From assembly GCA_964397755.1 (NCBI GenBank), contig CAYNJY010000014.1, forward strand, positions 1 through 13,491: a stretch of DNA of 13,491 nucleotides. Reading direction: 5' to 3'. This document shows positions 11,377 to 13,491 of the stretch, piece by piece. How positions within the stretch are numbered: the first letter of the stretch is position 1; each line of letters starts with the position of its first letter. Below the pieces are notes generated by a model, which did not search any database, was not told where the DNA came from, and saw only the letters and a list, made by a program, of their open reading frames with translations. A program made the position numbers and the translations under genes. The stretch is from CAYNJY01 sp964397755 (GTDB taxonomy: Bacteria; Patescibacteriota; Microgenomatia; UBA10105; UBA927).

Positions 11377-12753
11377 TTATTCGAGGAATTTCGCGGCTTG
11401 ATGGAGATTTCTGACGGTGGCCGGAGAAACGACCGTGGTAAAACCCAGGCGATGCGCTTCTTTGGTGCGCCGGTCAAGCGCAGAAACCGAGCGCACTTCG
11501 CCGAGTAGTCCCACTTCGCCAAAGGCCGCCGTTTTGGCGTCTAAGGGCTTATTTTTAAACGAAGAAAGAATCGCGGTCGCAACCGCGAGATCCGCAGCCG
11601 GCTCCTCCACCTTAAGTCCGCCGCTGACGTTGACGAACATATCAAAACCACCCAACGGGAGATTCAATCGCTTCTGCAAAATAGCAACGAGAAGCTGCAA
11701 ACGGTTGTAGTCAATGCCATTGCCTACTCTCCTGGGAACCGCAAGCTGTGTCGGCACTGCCAAGGCCTGGATTTCAACGAGCAAAGGTCTGCTTCCTTCC
11801 ATAATGACAGTAATGACCGACCCGGGAACATTTTTTACCCGATCTTGGAGAAATAGAGCAGAAGGATTGGCTACTTCCTTTAGTCCTTTTTCTCCCATTT
11901 CAAAGATTCCCACCTCTTCAATCGGCCCGAAGCGATTTTTAAGCGTTCGCAAAATCCGGGCATTGGCGTAGCGCTCGCCCTCAAGATAGAGGACGGTGTC
12001 GACCATATGTTCGAGGACTTTTGGTCCGGCAATCGCTCCTTCTTTCGTCACATGTCCGATGATGATGATAGAAATCCCTTGGGATTTGGCAGAGGCAATC
12101 AGAAGCTCCGCGCTATGGCGAATCTGCCCGACGGACCCGGCCATGCCGTCCAAATCCGAGGAAGAAAGTGTTTGGATCGAGTCGATAACGACAAGACGGT
12201 AAGACGATAAGACAGTGAGACTCGCTTCGCTGTAAGACTTTTTTTTGTTCTCTTCCCGTCTTCCCATCTTCCCGTCTTCCTGTCTTACTGTCTCTATAAT
12301 TGATTCCGCATTCGTCTCCGCAAGGACCTGTATATTCTCTCCCTCTATCCTCAGCCTTTTTGCGCGCAGCTTGATTTGCTCGGCAGACTCTTCTCCTGAA
12401 ACATAGAGCCCGCCAACCTTCGCCAGAATATGAAGAAGCAGTGTGGACTTCCCTATCCCCGGGTCGCCGGCCAAAAGCGTCACCGAACCCGGCACAATCC
12501 CCCCGCCCACCACCCGATCAAATTCCTCGTACCCGCTCTTCAATCTATTTTTTTCGATGTGTTTGACTTCTGACAGCTTCTGCGGCTTTACCTGTCCTAA
12601 TCTTCTATTTGTAGATTTGTCATGTGTAGATTTATAGATTTCTTTGGTCGTCTCGACCAAAGAGTTCCACTCCCCGCACTGCGGACAGCGGCCGTACCAC
12701 TGCGGCGTCTCGTAGGCGCACTGCTGACAGACAAAGGAGGAGCGGAGTTTCAC
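11377..12753 (-). CDS. radA: DNA repair protein RadA (Sms)
   Basis: RadA is a RecA-related, DnaB-like motor that helps branch migration in recombinational repair. The 458 residues show, in order, a four-cysteine zinc finger (C9, C12, C23, C26), Walker A GDPGIGKST (96-104), Walker B LVVIDSIQT (187-195), GHVTKEG, the RadA signature KNRFG (272-276), and a Lon-like C-terminal domain (about 320-458: RPLLVEIQAL, RRVGNGIDYNRL, VNVSGGLKVEEPAADLA, FGEVGLLGEVRSV). All are intact. Oddity: between AETNAESIIETV and the Walker B strand there is an insert of about 25-30 residues (about 157-186) encoded by complementary octamer arrays. The start is GTG at 12753; a TACAAT -10 box (12766-12761) leaves about one base of leader. 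The upstream neighbour is the Cys-rich gene, 62 nt away. Confidence 0.96.
   Translation of the reverse strand: MKLRSSFVCQQCAYETPQWYGRCPQCGEWNSLVETTKEIYKSTHDKSTNRRLGQVKPQKLSEVKHIEKNRLKSGYEEFDRVVGGGIVPGSVTLLAGDPGIGKSTLLLHILAKVGGLYVSGEESAEQIKLRAKRLRIEGENIQVLAETNAESIIETVRQEDGKMGRREENKKKSYSEASLTVLSSYRLVVIDSIQTLSSSDLDGMAGSVGQIRHSAELLIASAKSQGISIIIIGHVTKEGAIAGPKVLEHMVDTVLYLEGERYANARILRTLKNRFGPIEEVGIFEMGEKGLKEVANPSALFLQDRVKNVPGSVITVIMEGSRPLLVEIQALAVPTQLAVPRRVGNGIDYNRLQLLVAILQKRLNLPLGGFDMFVNVSGGLKVEEPAADLAVATAILSSFKNKPLDAKTAAFGEVGLLGEVRSVSALDRRTKEAHRLGFTTVVSPATVRNLHQAAKFLE
12190..12297. repeat. Complementary octamer arrays inside radA
   Basis: 12190-12221 is four 8-mers (GACAAGAC, GGTAAGAC, GATAAGAC, AGTGAGAC), with another TGTAAGAC at 12231-12238. 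After a T-rich spacer, 12250-12297 is six 8-mers (CTCTTCCC, GTCTTCCC, ATCTTCCC, GTCTTCCT, GTCTTACT, GTCTCTAT) that are largely complementary, so the region can form a long hairpin. It encodes the insert before the RadA Walker B motif. Confidence 0.85.
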
Positions 12754-12760
12754 TAGCGGT

Positions 12761-12766
12761 ATTGTA
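12761..12766 (-). promoter_or_regulatory. -10 box of a probably leaderless radA promoter
   Basis: TACAAT on the minus strand (12766-12761), five of six matches. The expected start is near 12754, one base before the GTG start codon. No convincing -35 box and no SD are seen. Confidence 0.45.
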
Positions 12767-12815
12767 CGATGTTCGGTGGTATTAGGAAAGCCGCGAGTGT
12801 GTATTACTCTACTAT

Positions 12816-13491
12816 TTATTGGCAGAGGCCCATGAACTGGAGAACTGTATTACATGTCACCTCCGGTGTCGGTGGTATCGGTGTTGAATCAAGTCTGGTA
12901 ATCTGATCGCAGCTGCCAATGACGAAGAGGCTGTCGATGCAACAGTATGGTTCGTTAGGGAATGTTCGTTTCGCGGTCTCTCCGGACTTGATGCATGTCT
13001 TGGCGTGCGGCGTTTCGACCCAACACCCTTTTGGCGAAAGTTTCGCGCACTCTTCCGGAGATTTTGGTTCCTGAACCACTATGCCATCGCAGTCTGTACC
13101 TTTGACGAGATGGGGAAAATTGTATCCCTTTCCGAATCTCGGTCCACACACCATGTGTCCATCAACTGTCTCGCCCGGCATGTAACACTTCTTCCTTGTG
13201 TCAAGCCAAAAACCTCCTCGTGCTGTACATTTTGGCTCATCGGCTCCCTCCACACAGCTTCTCCCAATGCAAGGCGTTTGTACGTCTCGTGTACCGCAGG
13301 TTGATGTAATCATGACAGTCTTCGTTCCTCGCCCGCAGGTGTTCGAGCACTGTGTTTCCACCTTCCTTATAAACCTGCAGCTTGCAGTCGGTGTTCCAAC
13401 GCATGAACCCCGTGTTACAGTACCACCAGTACATACCATTTTTCCATAATTTCCTTCACACAAAAACTGGCTGGTGCAATTTTCTACCCTT
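12816..13491 (-). CDS. Cysteine-rich, probably exported protein with a TSP1-like segment (5' end missing)
   Basis: The frame is open to the window edge (begins RVENCTSQFLCEGNYG), so the start lies outside. The 224 visible residues hold about two dozen cysteines and end with TVLQFMGLCQ. A stretch VETQCSNTCGRGTKT...TSTC...TPCIGRSC follows the cysteine/glycine pattern of thrombospondin type-1 repeats (CSxTCGxG...C...C.G..C), but the Trp ladder is missing. Other segments (GGFWLDTRKKCYMPGE; KGCWVETPHAKTCIKSGE) look like related small disulfide modules, with the pattern G-x-W-x5-K-x-C. Many disulfides imply an extracellular location. No family is recognised with certainty. Adhesion or host contact is only a guess. 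Confidence 0.7.
   Translation of the reverse strand, partial: RVENCTSQFLCEGNYGKMVCTGGTVTRGSCVGTPTASCRFIRKVETQCSNTCGRGTKTVMITSTCGTRDVQTPCIGRSCVEGADEPKCTARGGFWLDTRKKCYMPGETVDGHMVCGPRFGKGYNFPHLVKGTDCDGIVVQEPKSPEECAKLSPKGCWVETPHAKTCIKSGETAKRTFPNEPYCCIDSLFVIGSCDQITRLDSTPIPPTPEVTCNTVLQFMGLCQ

Overview
The window looks like a metagenome-derived scaffold from a Candidate Phyla Radiation (Patescibacteria/Parcubacteria-like) bacterium. This is inferred from gene content and style: a Rho with a long disordered N-terminus and no recognisable SAP-type Rho_N domain, a stand-alone PIN-TRAM protein, a YYY-family (DUF2298) membrane protein, a flavoprotein joined to a GT-C glycosyltransferase, a lone lycopene-cyclase domain, few Shine-Dalgarno sites, and many short repeats inside genes. 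I could not run a phylogeny. A 100-N assembly gap lies inside one gene.

Layout. Positions 1-126 (minus) hold tRNA-Ala(CGC) abutting a broken tRNA-Ala(GGC)-like 5' half. Then, all minus, come a LysM/M23 cell-wall peptidase (252-1328) and Rho (1418-2851), with a good promoter about 215 nt upstream of rho and a structured leader. Positions 3309-5116 (minus) encode a YYY-family membrane protein split by the gap. Positions 5117-5895 are not empty: on the minus strand they hold a promoter, a roughly 130-nt structured transcript ending in an intrinsic terminator, a second terminator laid out like an attenuator, a strong ribosome-binding site, a 62-residue acidic protein and further hairpins. Positions 5896-9111 (plus) encode a 1071-residue fusion of an FAD oxidoreductase and a GT39-like glycosyltransferase. 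Then, on the minus strand, come a promoter firing into a long hairpin, a lycopene-cyclase-domain protein, a bidirectional terminator, a small unknown protein with a clear SD, a PIN-TRAM protein, RadA, and the C-terminal part of a cysteine-rich, probably exported protein with a thrombospondin-1-like stretch.

How the genes fit together. The divergent YYY protein and the flavoprotein-GT fusion probably act together in building or modifying a surface polysaccharide or glycolipid. The M23/LysM protein acts on peptidoglycan. Rho, RadA, the PIN-TRAM protein and the tRNA are housekeeping.

Most unusual signals: (1) short tandem arrays with 7- or 8-bp periods, many exactly five heptamers (35 bp), lying in frame inside rho, radA, the YYY gene and the fusion gene, several with complementary partner arrays; (2) perfect or nested palindromes inside coding sequence (36 bp at 8032-8067; a 119-bp element at 6169-6287); (3) an attenuator-like leader, with a Val/Ile/Leu-rich short ORF, in front of an orphan small protein at 5376-5710; (4) several -10 boxes so close to start codons that the mRNAs would be leaderless.
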